A stretch of DNA of 64,000 nt, taken from the NCBI RefSeq assembly GCF_000376565.1, contig NZ_BARG01000087.1, positions 35,580 through 99,579 on the forward strand, in the 5' to 3' direction. This DNA is from Streptomyces hokutonensis. Lineage in GTDB: Bacteria > Actinomycetota > Actinomycetes > Streptomycetales > Streptomycetaceae. The notes below the pieces were generated by a model that was not told the origin of the DNA, did no database searches, and worked only from the letters and a program-made list of their open reading frames with translations. The position numbers were made by a program, and so were the translations under genes. Numbering within the stretch: position 1 is the first letter of the stretch; every line of letters starts with the position of its first letter. This document shows positions 33,426-42,081 of this stretch, in pieces.

Positions 33426-34339
33426 CCGAGCGCCCCGGCCACCAACTCGGCTGTTTCGGCCACCAGTTGGTTGTCGTACGGCGCGTCGGGCTGCGTCGGC
33501 TTCGTGGTCAGGACCGCGAGGACGACCGGGTCACCGGCCTCCGTCCAGGCGATGCCGACGTCGTTGGCGGTGCCGTAGTCGCCGCTGCCCGTCTTGTCGG
33601 CGATCGTCCAGGTCGCGGGGAGTCCGGCGCGGAAACGGGCTGTGCTCGTCGTGTTGTTGAGCAGCCAGGCGGTGAGCCGGTCGCGGTCGGGGCGGCGCAG
33701 GGCGTCGCCGAGGACCAGCCTGCCGTACAGTCCGGCGATCGCGCGCGGGCTGGTGGTGTCGGTGATCCGGTCCGGCTCGGCCGAGTTGAGTTCGGTCTCC
33801 CAGCGGTCGAGGCGGGTGACCGGGTCGCCGAGGGAGCGGGCGAAGCGGGTGATCGCGGTGGGGCCGCCGAGTGCGCGCAGGAGCAGATTGCCCGCGGTGT
33901 TGTCGCTGTAGCGGATCGCCACGTCGGCGAGCTGCTCGACCGTCATACCGTCGGCGAGGTGCGCCCGCGTCCGGTCCGAACCGTCGACGAGATCGGCCTC
34001 CGTGTAGTGCACGACCCGGTAGAGGACCTCGCCGTGCCGGTCCAGGTCGCGCAGGACGGCCGCGGCGGCGAGGGTCTTGAACACCGAGCACATCGGGAAG
34101 AGCTCGTCGGCCCGGTGCACGACGGTCTTCCGCGTGCCGAGATGGTGCGCGAACACACCCACGCGGGCGGTGTGCTGCTCTTCGAGGGCGGCCAGACGCG
34201 CGGATACGCCGGTGTCGGTGGCCGCCTGCGCGGGGGTGGCGCCGGTGAGGAGGGCCGCGGTGGTGACGGCACCGGCGACGAGGAGCGTACGGCGGCTGGT
34301 CGTAGCGGGCCTGGAGGACTGTTCGGAGCCTGGGATCAC
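33422..34339 (-). CDS. Class A beta-lactamase
   Basis: 305-residue secreted serine beta-lactamase. A Tat-like signal (SRRTLLVAGAV..) is cleaved near PAQA. All class A motifs are present: SVFK (Ser70/Lys73), SDN (130-132), ETELN (Glu166..Asn170) and KTG (234-236). It is therefore likely to hydrolyse penicillins. GTG start at 34339 with AGGAGA just upstream. No BlaI/BlaR genes adjoin it. Confidence 0.93.
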   Translation of the reverse strand: MIPGSEQSSRPATTSRRTLLVAGAVTTAALLTGATPAQAATDTGVSARLAALEEQHTARVGVFAHHLGTRKTVVHRADELFPMCSVFKTLAAAAVLRDLDRHGEVLYRVVHYTEADLVDGSDRTRAHLADGMTVEQLADVAIRYSDNTAGNLLLRALGGPTAITRFARSLGDPVTRLDRWETELNSAEPDRITDTTSPRAIAGLYGRLVLGDALRRPDRDRLTAWLLNNTTSTARFRAGLPATWTIADKTGSGDYGTANDVGIAWTEAGDPVVLAVLTTKPTQPDAPYDNQLVAETAELVAGALG

Positions 34340-34360
34340 GCTCTCCTTTGTTCGGTCGGC

Positions 34361-34391
34361 GTCGACGATCGGTCGGTTTCCGTCGACGATC
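34361..34391. promoter_or_regulatory. Direct repeat upstream of beta-lactamase
   Basis: GTCGACGATC at 34361-34370 and 34382-34391, exactly 21 bp (two helical turns) apart, 22 bp upstream of the beta-lactamase start in the divergent interval. Candidate regulator site. Confidence 0.35.
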
Positions 34392-34486
34392 TCTCCAGTG
34401 ACCGACGCGAGAGCTCATACCTTGGTTGCCTCGCCGTAGACCATCGGTCGATGCCGGGCCGGGGCCGGGCTCGGCACAGTGGATGC

Positions 34487-35659
34487 ATGGCGAACACCAC
34501 GGGGATCGACAGGAAGCAGTTCCTGACAGGGGCGCTGGCACTGGGCACAGCGGGCGCGCTACTGCCGTCGGGACAGGCGACAGCCAAGACGCGGACAACG
34601 GCGAAGGAGCAGACGGCGGCGAAGGAGCGGACAAGGGCGAGCGGCCGCCACGGCATGCGCCGCCACGGCGTCGTCTACACCGTCGGCGAGGGCGGCACCC
34701 CCGCCACCGCCTGGAGCCCGCGCCGGATGCGTGCCGACCTCCGCGCCATCCGCGACGAGTTGCACGCCGACACGGTCGAGGTCACCGGCGACGGCGTCGA
34801 CCGCCTCACCGCAACCGCCGCCCGGGCCGCCGAACTCGGCCTGCACATCTGGCTCCAGCCCACTCTCGCCGACGTCCCCGAGCGGGACATCCTCGAACAC
34901 CTCGCGGAGACCGGCCGCTTCGCGGAACGTCTGCGCCGGCAGGGCGCGAGCGTCGACTTCAGCGTCGGCTGCGAGTTCTGGCTGTTCGTCCCCGGGATGG
35001 TGCCGGGCGCGACCGTCCTGGACCGTGTACAGAACCTGCTGAACGGCACCTTCGACCCGGTCAGGATGCAGCGCAGGCTGGACGCCTTCACCAAGAAGGC
35101 GGCGGCGCTGGGCCGTTCGGTCTTCCACGGCAGGCTCGGCTACGCCGCCGCGCAGGACGACGTGGTCGACTGGAACCTCTTCGACATAGTGGGCATCGAC
35201 TACTACTCGTACTTCCCCCAACCGGCCTCCTACATACGGGAGTTGCGCCGCTACCAGCGCTGGGGCAAACCCGTCGCCATCACCGAGTTCGGCACCTGCG
35301 CGTACAAGGGCGCCGAGAAGACGGCCGGCATGGGCTGGAACGTCGTGGACCGCAGCAAGAACCCGGAGGAGATCAAGGGCCACCTGGTCCGCAGCGAACA
35401 CACCCAAGCCGCCTATGTGGCCGACCTGTTGGAGGTCTTCGAGTCGATGGGCCTGTACGGCGCGATGGCCTTCGAGTTCGTCACCCCGGACGCCCCGCAC
35501 CGCGCCCACGACCCGCGCCACGACCTCGACATGGCGAGCTACGCCCTCACCAAAACGGTCGAGGACCGCCCGTTCGACCCGACTTCACCGTGGCACTGGG
35601 AACCGAAGGAGGCGTTTCGCGCGGTGGCGCGACGGTACGCCCGAACCGGCCGTCCGTAG
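34487..35659 (+). CDS. Exported TIM-barrel (glycosidase-like) protein
   Basis: 390-residue protein. The N-terminus DRKQFLTGALALGTAGALL looks like an export signal with a possible twin-Arg-like start, followed by a Lys/Thr/Ala-rich linker. The body reads as a TIM barrel: WSPRRMRADLRAIRDELHAD, LGLHIWLQPTL, IVGIDYYSYFP and PVAITEFGTCAYKGAE, where the ITEFG Glu would be a catalytic nucleophile. Similar Streptomyces proteins have carried the label abortive infection protein without support from sequence. I regard it as a putative glycoside hydrolase of unknown substrate. Confidence 0.75.
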   Translation: MANTTGIDRKQFLTGALALGTAGALLPSGQATAKTRTTAKEQTAAKERTRASGRHGMRRHGVVYTVGEGGTPATAWSPRRMRADLRAIRDELHADTVEVTGDGVDRLTATAARAAELGLHIWLQPTLADVPERDILEHLAETGRFAERLRRQGASVDFSVGCEFWLFVPGMVPGATVLDRVQNLLNGTFDPVRMQRRLDAFTKKAAALGRSVFHGRLGYAAAQDDVVDWNLFDIVGIDYYSYFPQPASYIRELRRYQRWGKPVAITEFGTCAYKGAEKTAGMGWNVVDRSKNPEEIKGHLVRSEHTQAAYVADLLEVFESMGLYGAMAFEFVTPDAPHRAHDPRHDLDMASYALTKTVEDRPFDPTSPWHWEPKEAFRAVARRYARTGRP

Positions 35660-35675
35660 CGGCTGGTCAGCCGTC

Positions 35676-36203
35676 TCACATCGCCAGCGTCATGATCAGC
35701 CGGTCCTCCCCGGGGCCGAAGTAGTCCTTCTCCACCCCTTCTTCCGAGGAGAAGCCCAGCGAGCGGTAGAGCATGATCGCGGCGGCGTTCGTCGGTTCCA
35801 CCGTCAGCCGGACCTGGTGGACATGCTCCGTGCGCAGCCGGCGCAGCGCCTCGACCATCAGACGCCGGCCCAGACCGCGGCCCTGCTGGTGCGGGATGAC
35901 GGCGAGGCTCATGATCCAACTTACATAGCCGTCCGAGGTGTTGACGAACAGTACGTAACCGAGCAGTCCCTCGCCGTCGTCCAGGACGAGTATGCGATCG
36001 CCATGAATATCGACCAGTTGTCTGAGAACGACCTGTGTGTACGGCTCTTCGGGGAAAGCCTCCCTGTCCACCCGGAGCAGCTCCGGCAGATCGGCCACGG
36101 TGACGCCCCTCAAGGTCAATGGCCGTTCGTTGCGGTCGGCGAAGAACGCCTGGTCAGCGCGGCGCCCCAGATAAGGGAAACGTTCCTCCGGAAAAGCTGT
36201 CAT
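35676..36203 (-). CDS. GNAT acetyltransferase
   Basis: 175-residue GCN5-type acetyltransferase with the acetyl-CoA motif A (SLAVIPHQQGRGLGRRLM) and motif B (LTVEPTNAAAIMLYRSLGF), as in RimI-like enzymes. ATG 36203 has an AG/G-rich site upstream; the frame is open further but without start support. Divergent from the SCO2525-type cluster with a 276-bp interval. Substrate unknown. Confidence 0.85.
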   Translation of the reverse strand: MTAFPEERFPYLGRRADQAFFADRNERPLTLRGVTVADLPELLRVDREAFPEEPYTQVVLRQLVDIHGDRILVLDDGEGLLGYVLFVNTSDGYVSWIMSLAVIPHQQGRGLGRRLMVEALRRLRTEHVHQVRLTVEPTNAAAIMLYRSLGFSSEEGVEKDYFGPGEDRLIMTLAM

Positions 36204-36418
36204 GCTGCCCCCTGAGGAGAGGAAGTCAATGGCGCGATGCCACTCGTACGGGTGGTACGGGCGAGACGCGAGTGTCCTGCCTTTCTGGTGTGTTCGGCAG
36301 GGTTCCACCCATCTTGAGTGGGGCAATCCGGCAGTTCAAGGCCGAATTAGGTCGCATGAATGCTTTCGCCGCGATGCGCCCCCTGTGCGCCCCGCCGGCG
36401 GCTGTGACATGGCGTAGA

Positions 36419-36472
36419 TTGCCCTACGAATTGACGGTAGGTATAGGTCGCGCCCTGGTGTTGCGGTAGCGT
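36419..36472 (+). promoter_or_regulatory. Candidate promoters of the SCO2525-SCO2521-type cluster
   Basis: TTGCCC (36419-36424), a 17-bp spacer and TATAGG (36442-36447) form one candidate. A second -10-like TAGCGT (36467-36472) ends 7 nt before the GTG at 36480 and would give a leaderless mRNA. The rest of the 36204-36418 interval shows no clear feature. Confidence 0.4.
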
Positions 36473-36479
36473 TGGGCGG

Positions 36480-37244
36480 GTGAAAAATGCGGAAGCCGCC
36501 TGGAGCGCGTTCGATTCGATCGCTTATGTAGATCATAACTACCGTGATCTGCAGGCGGAGGACGCGGAGATCCTGCACATTGTCCGGGATCATTTCGCCG
36601 ATCATTTCCGGAAGCGGGGCGTCGGCCCGGTTTACGGCATTGACGTGGGCGCCGGTGCCAATCTGTATCCCGCGCTGTCCATGCTGCCGTGGTGCGACGA
36701 GATCACTCTCTTCGAGCGCTCGCCCGCGAATGTCGCGTACCTGGAGAGCCAGGTCGACTCGTACGCGGAGAACTGGGACCAGTTCTGGGCCGCCCTGTGC
36801 GGGAACGAGGACTACGCGATCTCCTGTGCCGACCCCCGCGAGAGATTCGGCAAGGTCGTCAAGGTCAGGCAGGGCGACATTTTCGATCTCGAACGGCTCG
36901 GCGGCCGGTGGTCCGTGGGGACGATGTTCTTCGTCGCCGAGTCGATGACCTCCTCCCACCAGGAGTTCACCCTCGGTGTGGAGCGCTTCATGCGTACCCT
37001 GGCCCCAGGTGCTCCCTTTGCCGCCGCTTTCATGGAACACTCTCAGGGTTATCACACGGGTGAGCAGTTCTTCCCCGCCTGCGACGTGGGGGAGAACGAG
37101 GTGCGGGAGAGTCTTGAGCCATTCGCCGACGAGTTCAAGGTCCACCGGCTCAAAAGCGAGGCCGGGCTGCGGGAAGGTTATTCCGGAATCATCCTCTCCT
37201 ATGGCTGGCGCGGTAATTCGGACGCACCCGTTCCGATCCGCTGA
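36480..37244 (+). CDS. SAM-dependent methyltransferase, SCO2525 family
   Basis: 254-residue methyltransferase. Motif I is GIDVGAGANLYPAL at ~53-66, followed by the acidic strand ITLFERSPANVAYL, in the style of the NNMT/PNMT/TEMT group that methylates small amines. I recognise it as the family named after Streptomyces SCO2525, always the first gene of a five-gene block. It starts at GTG 36480 without a clear Shine-Dalgarno site. The target could be a small molecule, lipid or a partner protein of the cluster; nothing in the sequence decides. Codon use and GC match the chromosome apart from a slightly AT-richer start. Confidence 0.8.
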   Translation: MKNAEAAWSAFDSIAYVDHNYRDLQAEDAEILHIVRDHFADHFRKRGVGPVYGIDVGAGANLYPALSMLPWCDEITLFERSPANVAYLESQVDSYAENWDQFWAALCGNEDYAISCADPRERFGKVVKVRQGDIFDLERLGGRWSVGTMFFVAESMTSSHQEFTLGVERFMRTLAPGAPFAAAFMEHSQGYHTGEQFFPACDVGENEVRESLEPFADEFKVHRLKSEAGLREGYSGIILSYGWRGNSDAPVPIR

Positions 37245-37326
37245 TCGGGGTCGATCGGTGAGTCTTCACAACAGAAGAGGGATATTCCTCGGCTGAGGGC
37301 AGTGCGGTCTGTGTGAGGGGCATGGA

Positions 37327-39168
37327 ATGGAGATCAAGCCGCGGCAGCATCTGCTGGACATCTGGCAGGCGGTCGCCCGTCACTCGTTCGAAGGCGGTGA
37401 GTGGGCCTGGGGCAAATGGGGCGGGCAGAGCAGTGTCGCCGACGCCGAGCGCCTCCTCTGCCTGCTGTACCCGGCGACCGAGCTGCCCGCGTTCCGGCTG
37501 GACGACCCCGACACCACCCTCACCGATGTCCAGCAGACGCTGAAGCGGGCGGGCGGACGGCTGGAGATTCCGGCCAACCTCGTCACGGCCGCCGTCGAGT
37601 TCATGCGCACCCACACCGACGACAAGAGGCCCACGTTCGCGGGCGGTTACTACTTCCAGTCCCGGGACAAGGAGCAGGACCTCACCGAGGAGCAGCGTCA
37701 ACTCGGCGTCACGGACTCGTTCTCCATGTCCATCACCCTCTGCCTGGCCCTGCTCGGCTTCCTCAAGGTCTACGAGTCGAAGACCCGCCGCGGCGACATG
37801 CAGGAGACGATCAGGGAACTGAGGACCGCGACCAGCAACCGTCTCACCGCCGCCATGGTGAGCCTGCTGCGCTCGTTCACGGTCAGCGTCTACGACACCG
37901 ACTCCTCCCAGGGCCAGGCGCTCTGCGAGCTGCTCGGCCAGGGGCAGTTGTCGACCCGTCAGGTCCTTGAGAAGTTCCAGCGCCGGTTCCGGCCGCTGCG
38001 CGCCGCGATCATCGAGAGCTTCATCCTCGGCCTCGACGTCCAGGAGGCGCTCAAGGACGAGAGCCAGCTCTTCGAGTGCGGCTGGGCCTGGAGCCTGGTG
38101 CGGGACGCGCCCGAGGTGCAGACCGAGGACCCCATCGGGCCGCAGCCCTCCGGCGTCGCCAACCCGGTGCCGTATCTCTATTTCACCGTGGTCGCGCTCG
38201 ACGGTATCCAGGACCTGTTCTCGGACCGCACCCTGACCCTCGGCCTGCTCAACACCGAGCAGCAGAAGCTCGCCGAGGCACTGCGGCTGCGGTGGGAGAT
38301 CACCCAGCAGTACTGGTCGCGCATCGCCCGCTTCGACCGCGACCGCTGGCCGCTGGAGGACATCCCCTGGCGTACGACGGGACAGCGGCTGGAGTCCGAG
38401 TACTTCTCCCTCTCCGTGGCCGCCATCCTCGTGCACGACCTGATGCGCCGCCGGGCCACCGACGACGACCTGACCCGCACCGTGCGCGTCATGGAGCGCC
38501 TCGCCGAACGCGGCCGTATCACCAGCCGGATGACCCGCGACGACCCCATGATCCAGCTGCACAACCCGGGCGTCACCCTGCCGCTCCAGGGCGGCGGCAC
38601 CATCGGGCCGCCGATGGACTGGACGATGAGCGACTTCTCGGCCCAACTCCTCAAGCGGACCGTGCAGTTGTGCACGCTCTCCCGCAACCTCAACGCGCAC
38701 GACCGGCTGCTCAGGCTGGCCGAGGACATCTTCGGGCATGTGTGGCGGCGCCGCATGGGCGAGGGCGAGGGCGTCGGCCTGTGGGACAACGTGCACGCCA
38801 TCTACCCGGAGACCGCCCTCACCGAGGGACCGGTGTCCTGGAGCATCACCGAGCGCGTCACCGAGGTGATGGTCCAGGTCCACAACATGTACGCGCAGCC
38901 ACCGATCCGCAGCCTCGAACTCACCGAACTGGCAAGGGCGTTGCTCAGCGAGTCCACCCACCTCCTGGGCAACGAGCAGATGGCGCCCGCGCCGAACTCC
39001 GACGGACAACGCGGCATGCAACTGAGGGGAATCGAGGTCAAGTTGCGCCGCGCCCGCGCCCTGGTGGACGAACAGCCGGGCACCGCCTACTCGTTGACAC
39101 TCGACGTGTTAGGCCAGCTGGACGCACTCGCCCGGGCCCGCGAAGCCGCCGCGGTCCAGGGAGTGTGA
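37327..39168 (+). CDS. SCO2524 family protein, large helical, TTA codon
   Basis: 613-residue cytoplasmic protein with no signal peptide or clear membrane helix. It is mostly alpha-helical by composition, with two similar hydrophobic helix patterns (TDSFSMSITLCLALLGFL and ESEYFSLSVAAILVHDL) that suggest repeated halves, perhaps an alpha-toroid or HEAT-like scaffold. No catalytic motif recognised. AGGGG precedes ATG 37327. Codon 595 is TTA (39109-39111), so full translation needs the bldA tRNA, which in Streptomyces is active mainly late in growth. The next gene follows after 3 nt. Confidence 0.75.
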   Translation: MEIKPRQHLLDIWQAVARHSFEGGEWAWGKWGGQSSVADAERLLCLLYPATELPAFRLDDPDTTLTDVQQTLKRAGGRLEIPANLVTAAVEFMRTHTDDKRPTFAGGYYFQSRDKEQDLTEEQRQLGVTDSFSMSITLCLALLGFLKVYESKTRRGDMQETIRELRTATSNRLTAAMVSLLRSFTVSVYDTDSSQGQALCELLGQGQLSTRQVLEKFQRRFRPLRAAIIESFILGLDVQEALKDESQLFECGWAWSLVRDAPEVQTEDPIGPQPSGVANPVPYLYFTVVALDGIQDLFSDRTLTLGLLNTEQQKLAEALRLRWEITQQYWSRIARFDRDRWPLEDIPWRTTGQRLESEYFSLSVAAILVHDLMRRRATDDDLTRTVRVMERLAERGRITSRMTRDDPMIQLHNPGVTLPLQGGGTIGPPMDWTMSDFSAQLLKRTVQLCTLSRNLNAHDRLLRLAEDIFGHVWRRRMGEGEGVGLWDNVHAIYPETALTEGPVSWSITERVTEVMVQVHNMYAQPPIRSLELTELARALLSESTHLLGNEQMAPAPNSDGQRGMQLRGIEVKLRRARALVDEQPGTAYSLTLDVLGQLDALARAREAAAVQGV

Positions 39169-39171
39169 GCC

Positions 39172-40089
39172 GTGCTGATCTTCGCCGCCTCCGACAAGGG
39201 AGGCACGGGCCGCTCCGTGACCAGCGCCAACCTCGCCTACCAGCGGGCGCTGACCGGGGACGACGTCTGCTACCTGGACTTCGACTTCGGCTCGCCCACC
39301 GCCTCGGCCGTCTTCGACGTGCCCGACGCCCGCCAGGCCGCCGAGGACCGGGGACTGCACTCCTACCTGATAGGCGAGGTCGGCGAACCGGTCAGGATCG
39401 ACGTCTGGGCCGACACCGAACACCGGGTCCTGCGCAACCAGCCGCCCGGCGCCGGCCGGCTGATCCTGATGCCCGGTGACCTCAGCGGCGGCGAGTTCGC
39501 CACCACCGGCGACAATCTGCGCCGCTGCGTGGACCTGCTGCTGCGCCTCAACAGCGAGTTCGACCTGATCGTCGTCGACCTCAGCGCCGGCCGCAGCTAC
39601 GCCGTCGACATGGCACTGGCCGCCACCGCGGAGCCGTCGATGAGCGGCGTCCAGGCCCGCTGGCTGGTCTTCCACCGCTGGACCCGCCAGCACGTGGAGG
39701 CCGCCGCGAGCCTCGTCCACGGCAAGCGCGGCATCCTCGCGCACGGCGTCGCCCGCGGGCACGACGAGGACGCGCTGCGCCGCGCCATCCGCTTCGTACG
39801 GGCCGCCGTACCCGATCCGGACTCGGCGCTGTGGTCGCAGGCCACGCCCACCCAGTCGGCGTGGATGGAGCGCTGCGACAGCGAGTTGAAGCAGCTCGCC
39901 TCGCACCACGGCATCGGGTACAGCCAGGTGCTCGGCCAGGTGCCCCTCGAGCCGGTCCTCCAGTGGCGTGAGCAACTCATCACCGACGAGGACGTGTTGG
40001 ACAGCCAGATCGCCACCATGGAGACCTGGCAGGCGCTGAACGACCTGGCCGCGCGGGTCACCGACGACAAGTACTGGGAGGAGGCATGA
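39172..40089 (+). CDS. SCO2523 family variant P-loop ATPase (ParA/MinD-like)
   Basis: 305-residue protein of the SIMIBI class. The deviant Walker A reads DKGGTGRS at residues 8-15: the signature Lys9 is kept but the usual P-loop Lys is Arg14. Walker A' is YLDFDFGSPT and the switch strand DLIVVDLSAGRSYAVD. ParA/MinD proteins use such a site for ATP-dependent dimerisation on DNA or membrane. The Lys-to-Arg change may allow binding without normal turnover. GTG start 3 nt after the previous gene; overlaps the next by 4 nt, so stoichiometric expression is likely. Confidence 0.8.
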   Translation: MLIFAASDKGGTGRSVTSANLAYQRALTGDDVCYLDFDFGSPTASAVFDVPDARQAAEDRGLHSYLIGEVGEPVRIDVWADTEHRVLRNQPPGAGRLILMPGDLSGGEFATTGDNLRRCVDLLLRLNSEFDLIVVDLSAGRSYAVDMALAATAEPSMSGVQARWLVFHRWTRQHVEAAASLVHGKRGILAHGVARGHDEDALRRAIRFVRAAVPDPDSALWSQATPTQSAWMERCDSELKQLASHHGIGYSQVLGQVPLEPVLQWREQLITDEDVLDSQIATMETWQALNDLAARVTDDKYWEEA

Positions 40090-41069
40090 CGGAGGCCGTC
40101 TTCCGGGAGACCACCGCCGACCCGGGCACCCAGTCCGTTCCGCTGGCCCATCTCTCGCTGGAGCTGGGCCACTTGTACATGGAGGACTTCGAGGCGGGTC
40201 CCGAGCGGCTGCGCGCGCACTTCGAGGAGGTGCGGATCTGGGTGGACGCGGTACGCGCCTCCGCCGCCCGCCGGATCGGCGGCAAACGCCCCCGGATCAG
40301 CACCTGTTTCCTGATCGACGACTACTTCACCCGCTTCTCCACCCCCGCCGAACTCGTCCCGCTGGTCCTCGAAGAGGCCGAGAAGGCCGGTGTCGTCATC
40401 GACTACCTCGCCCGCGAGTCGGGTTGTGCAGTCGCCGACCGGATCGAGCTGGCCGAGTCCGTCATGCACCGCCTGGTGGAGTCGCCGCCGCCGGGCAGCC
40501 ACGGCTCCCGGCCGCCGGTCAGCCAGACCGGCTGGCTCGCCAACGGGCAGCGCACCGCCCCCACCCGCAGCGCCCTCGCCGAGATCATCGCCTGGCAGCC
40601 GCCCCAGGAGACCGCGGCCCGCAACCACTCGGTCTTCATGGACGTCGAGCTGTGGTCCGAGACGGACAAGGGCCGCCTGTGGTCCTGCCCGTTCCTGGCC
40701 GCCGTATGGCAGTTGGCCCGCCTCGGTCTGCTGCGGCACCTGGGCGAGCCCGTGCTGGTCCCGAAGCCCTGGACCGGCGGGGAGTTCCCGCGCGACTGGG
40801 ACCGGCTGCCGCCGCTGCTCAAACTCAACGAGTCCCGGGTCGCCTTCAGCGCGTACCGCACCTGCACGCTGATGGCGAACCGCTTCCTGGCCGTCGAGGA
40901 CGCCGTACGGCTCATCCTCGACCAGGTGGACGTCGACTCCGACGCGCTCGAACAGGTCGCCAAGCGGTCCGCGGGCGAAGGCGTCGCGGTGCCGGAGGCG
41001 GTGGCGCAGCGCGCCACCTACGTCTTCTACGAGGAGCCGCCCAACTCCGTCGCGCAGGGCGGGACGTGA
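40086..41069 (+). CDS. SCO2522 family protein
   Basis: 327-residue protein of unknown function, ATGA-overlapped with the P-loop gene. Recognisable blocks are HLSLELGHLYMEDFEAGPER near the start, RISTCFLIDDYFTRFSTP, with a striking Asp-Asp pair, and VFMDVELWSETDKGRLWSCP with several acidic residues. These could form a metal or nucleotide site, but I know no family to compare with. No signal peptide or membrane helix. Function cannot be assigned from sequence; context suggests one complex with the P-loop protein. Confidence 0.75.
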   Translation: MTEAVFRETTADPGTQSVPLAHLSLELGHLYMEDFEAGPERLRAHFEEVRIWVDAVRASAARRIGGKRPRISTCFLIDDYFTRFSTPAELVPLVLEEAEKAGVVIDYLARESGCAVADRIELAESVMHRLVESPPPGSHGSRPPVSQTGWLANGQRTAPTRSALAEIIAWQPPQETAARNHSVFMDVELWSETDKGRLWSCPFLAAVWQLARLGLLRHLGEPVLVPKPWTGGEFPRDWDRLPPLLKLNESRVAFSAYRTCTLMANRFLAVEDAVRLILDQVDVDSDALEQVAKRSAGEGVAVPEAVAQRATYVFYEEPPNSVAQGGT

Positions 41070-41070
41070 G

Positions 41071-42039
41071 ATGGCGACCCCCGGACGGTCCGCGCGTTCG
41101 GTCCTCGCCTGCGGCGAGGTGCGCACCTGTCTGCTGCCGTCCTTCCAGGCACTGGACGGCCGGGCCGCCGCCCAACTGCTCAGGCTGCGCGCCGACGAAC
41201 ACGTCAAGGTCTCCGAGCGGCCCAACCTGTACGCCCTCTCGCCCGAGGTCCTCACCGGCGTGGACTGCCGGCTGCCCACGTCGAACGGTGCCAAGGTCCG
41301 GGCCGTGGGTACGGTCGCCACCCGCGCGGCGCTCACCGAGGGCCGGGTCCTCCAGTCCACCGCCTACTTCAGCGCCCCGGCCGACGGCCCGGACACGCGC
41401 CGTCCCTGGGGGCACTACCTCGTCCGGCCCGGGGTGGTCGAGCCGTTCGGGAAACTGCCCCAACGGGCCACCGCCGAAGGGGTGTTGCGCGGCGGCGGAC
41501 GCGGCGAGCTGGACCTGGGGATGATCGCCGAGGGGCTGCTGGCGCAGCTGGTGCGCCATCCGCTCCTCGATCACAAGGCGCCGTTCAAGTCCCGCCGTAC
41601 ACACCTGCGTTGGGCCGCGCGGCGGACACCCGGGGGAGAGGAGCCGACGCTCGACCGCTTCACGCTGGCACCGGACGGGCTGCGGACCGTCGAGTTGAGC
41701 GTGCCGGAGAGCGTCCCGGCCACGGCGGTCGCGGGGCTCTGCGAGGACCTGGCGCTGCACGACTGGCTTTTGACGACGGTGGTGCACATGCTGGAGAACA
41801 GCCGGCTCGGCGCGGCGGACGGGCCCACGGCGGTCCTGGCACTGCGCCCGGCCGTGGACCACCTGCTGCATCTGTGGATGCCGCGCGCACACGTGGACCG
41901 CACGCTGGGGCACCTGTGGGACGTACTGGAGCGGGATCCGGGCTTCAGCCGTCAATGGGAGAACCTCCGCCAGCGTATTCGCGACCAACTGGCCATACAG
42001 GCCATTCCGTTGCTGCACCAGGCACTGAGCACGCGCTGA
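41071..42039 (+). CDS. SCO2521 family protein
   Basis: 322-residue protein of unknown function beginning one base after the previous stop. Conserved-looking blocks are VLACGEVRTCLLPSFQAL, a central GRGELDLGMIAEGLLAQLV and a C-terminal helical part (AVDHLLHLWMPRAHVDRTLG, then QWENLRQRIRDQLAIQAIP). Two cysteines near the N-terminus (ACGEVRTC) might bind metal. No export signal. Last of the five packed genes. Confidence 0.75.
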   Translation: MATPGRSARSVLACGEVRTCLLPSFQALDGRAAAQLLRLRADEHVKVSERPNLYALSPEVLTGVDCRLPTSNGAKVRAVGTVATRAALTEGRVLQSTAYFSAPADGPDTRRPWGHYLVRPGVVEPFGKLPQRATAEGVLRGGGRGELDLGMIAEGLLAQLVRHPLLDHKAPFKSRRTHLRWAARRTPGGEEPTLDRFTLAPDGLRTVELSVPESVPATAVAGLCEDLALHDWLLTTVVHMLENSRLGAADGPTAVLALRPAVDHLLHLWMPRAHVDRTLGHLWDVLERDPGFSRQWENLRQRIRDQLAIQAIPLLHQALSTR

Positions 42040-42081
42040 CGGGGCGGCACGAACCGCATCACCCGACGGGGGAGGCTCGAC

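Noticed and set aside
32588..34486. In-frame extension of the TIM-barrel gene to over 1000 codons
   Set aside because: It covers the AraC gene in another frame and the beta-lactamase on the other strand. Only the part from ATG 34487 has protein-like sequence and an export signal.
34487..35659. Abortive phage-infection (defence) gene
   Set aside because: Similar proteins have carried this label, but the sequence shows a TIM barrel with a glycosidase-like ITEFG and an export signal, and no defence genes lie nearby.
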